From assembly GCA_007128995.1 (NCBI GenBank), contig SKWJ01000312.1, positions 1 to 6,684 on the forward strand: a stretch of 6,684 nt of DNA, given 5' to 3'. The notes below the pieces were generated by a model. It saw only the letters and a list, made by a program, of their open reading frames with translations. It searched no databases and was not told the origin of the DNA. Source of the DNA: Paracoccaceae bacterium. Lineage in GTDB: Bacteria > Pseudomonadota > Alphaproteobacteria > Rhodobacterales > Rhodobacteraceae. The position numbers were made by a program, and so were the translations under genes. Of the stretch, positions 6,559-6,684 are shown in pieces. Within the stretch, counting starts at the first letter, position 1, and each line of letters begins with the position of its first letter.

Positions 6559-6684
6559 ATGGACTGGGACAAACTCAGAATATTTCATGCGGTCGCCGAT
6601 GCAGGCAGTCTGACCCATGCGGGAGACGTCCTGCAACTGTCCCAGTCAGCTGTCAGCCGCCAGATTCGTGCGCTGGAAGAAGCG
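6559..6684 (+). CDS. LysR-type transcriptional regulator, amino-terminal part (cut by window end)
   Basis: The first 42 residues of a LysR-family regulator; the gene continues past the right edge. The opening MDWDKLRIFHAVADAGSL is the classic LysR amino terminus. Residues about 16-40 (SLTHAGDVLQLSQSAVSR followed by QIRALEE) are the winged helix-turn-helix with the invariant Ala, Leu-Ser-Gln-Ser-Ala-Val-Ser and Ile-Arg-Leu-Glu positions. The effector domain is not visible, so the ligand cannot be predicted. GGAAG (6547-6551) lies 7 bases before the ATG and supports this start. It is divergent from the indolepyruvate oxidoreductase gene, with 161 bases between the two ATGs. LysR proteins often regulate the divergent neighbour and themselves, so control of arylpyruvate oxidation is a reasonable inference, not shown by the sequence. 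Confidence 0.93.
   Translation, partial: MDWDKLRIFHAVADAGSLTHAGDVLQLSQSAVSRQIRALEEA

Overview
The window reads as ordinary chromosomal core DNA of an alphaproteobacterium, most likely Rhodobacterales (Roseobacter/Rhodobacteraceae type). The grounds are moderately high GC, the gene neighbourhood, and the family style of the proteins: a single-chain indolepyruvate:ferredoxin oxidoreductase, a roseobacter-like ArgC with a GCNAATGQY active site, and CcmE directly behind argC. This placement rests on recognising protein families, not on a database search. I see no insertion sequence, phage gene, CRISPR array, tRNA or rRNA.

Layout: everything from 28 to 6397 is on the minus strand, so transcription runs from right to left. 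In that direction the order is a fused indolepyruvate ferredoxin oxidoreductase (6397-2981), a decayed acyltransferase remnant (about 2963-2528), glutamate racemase murI (2515-1703), a 165-base gap, N-acetyl-gamma-glutamyl-phosphate reductase argC (1537-509), and the cytochrome c heme chaperone ccmE (495-28). At the right edge a LysR-type regulator starts on the plus strand (6559 onward) and runs off the window. It is divergent from the oxidoreductase across a 161-base region that holds two perfect inverted repeats.

The genes serve separate housekeeping tasks: aromatic amino acid (arylpyruvate) catabolism, peptidoglycan precursor supply (D-glutamate), arginine biosynthesis and cytochrome c maturation. 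argC and ccmE are 13 bases apart and look translationally coupled. murI follows the remnant so closely that its ribosome binding site overlaps the remnant's ancestral stop codon. The LysR gene is the natural candidate regulator of the oxidoreductase.

The most notable points are the acyltransferase pseudogene (amino-terminal half missing, plus one frameshift at a GGG run) and the two palindromes in the divergent promoter region, one of which fits the LysR T-N11-A pattern. I found no convincing evidence of an undescribed biological system.
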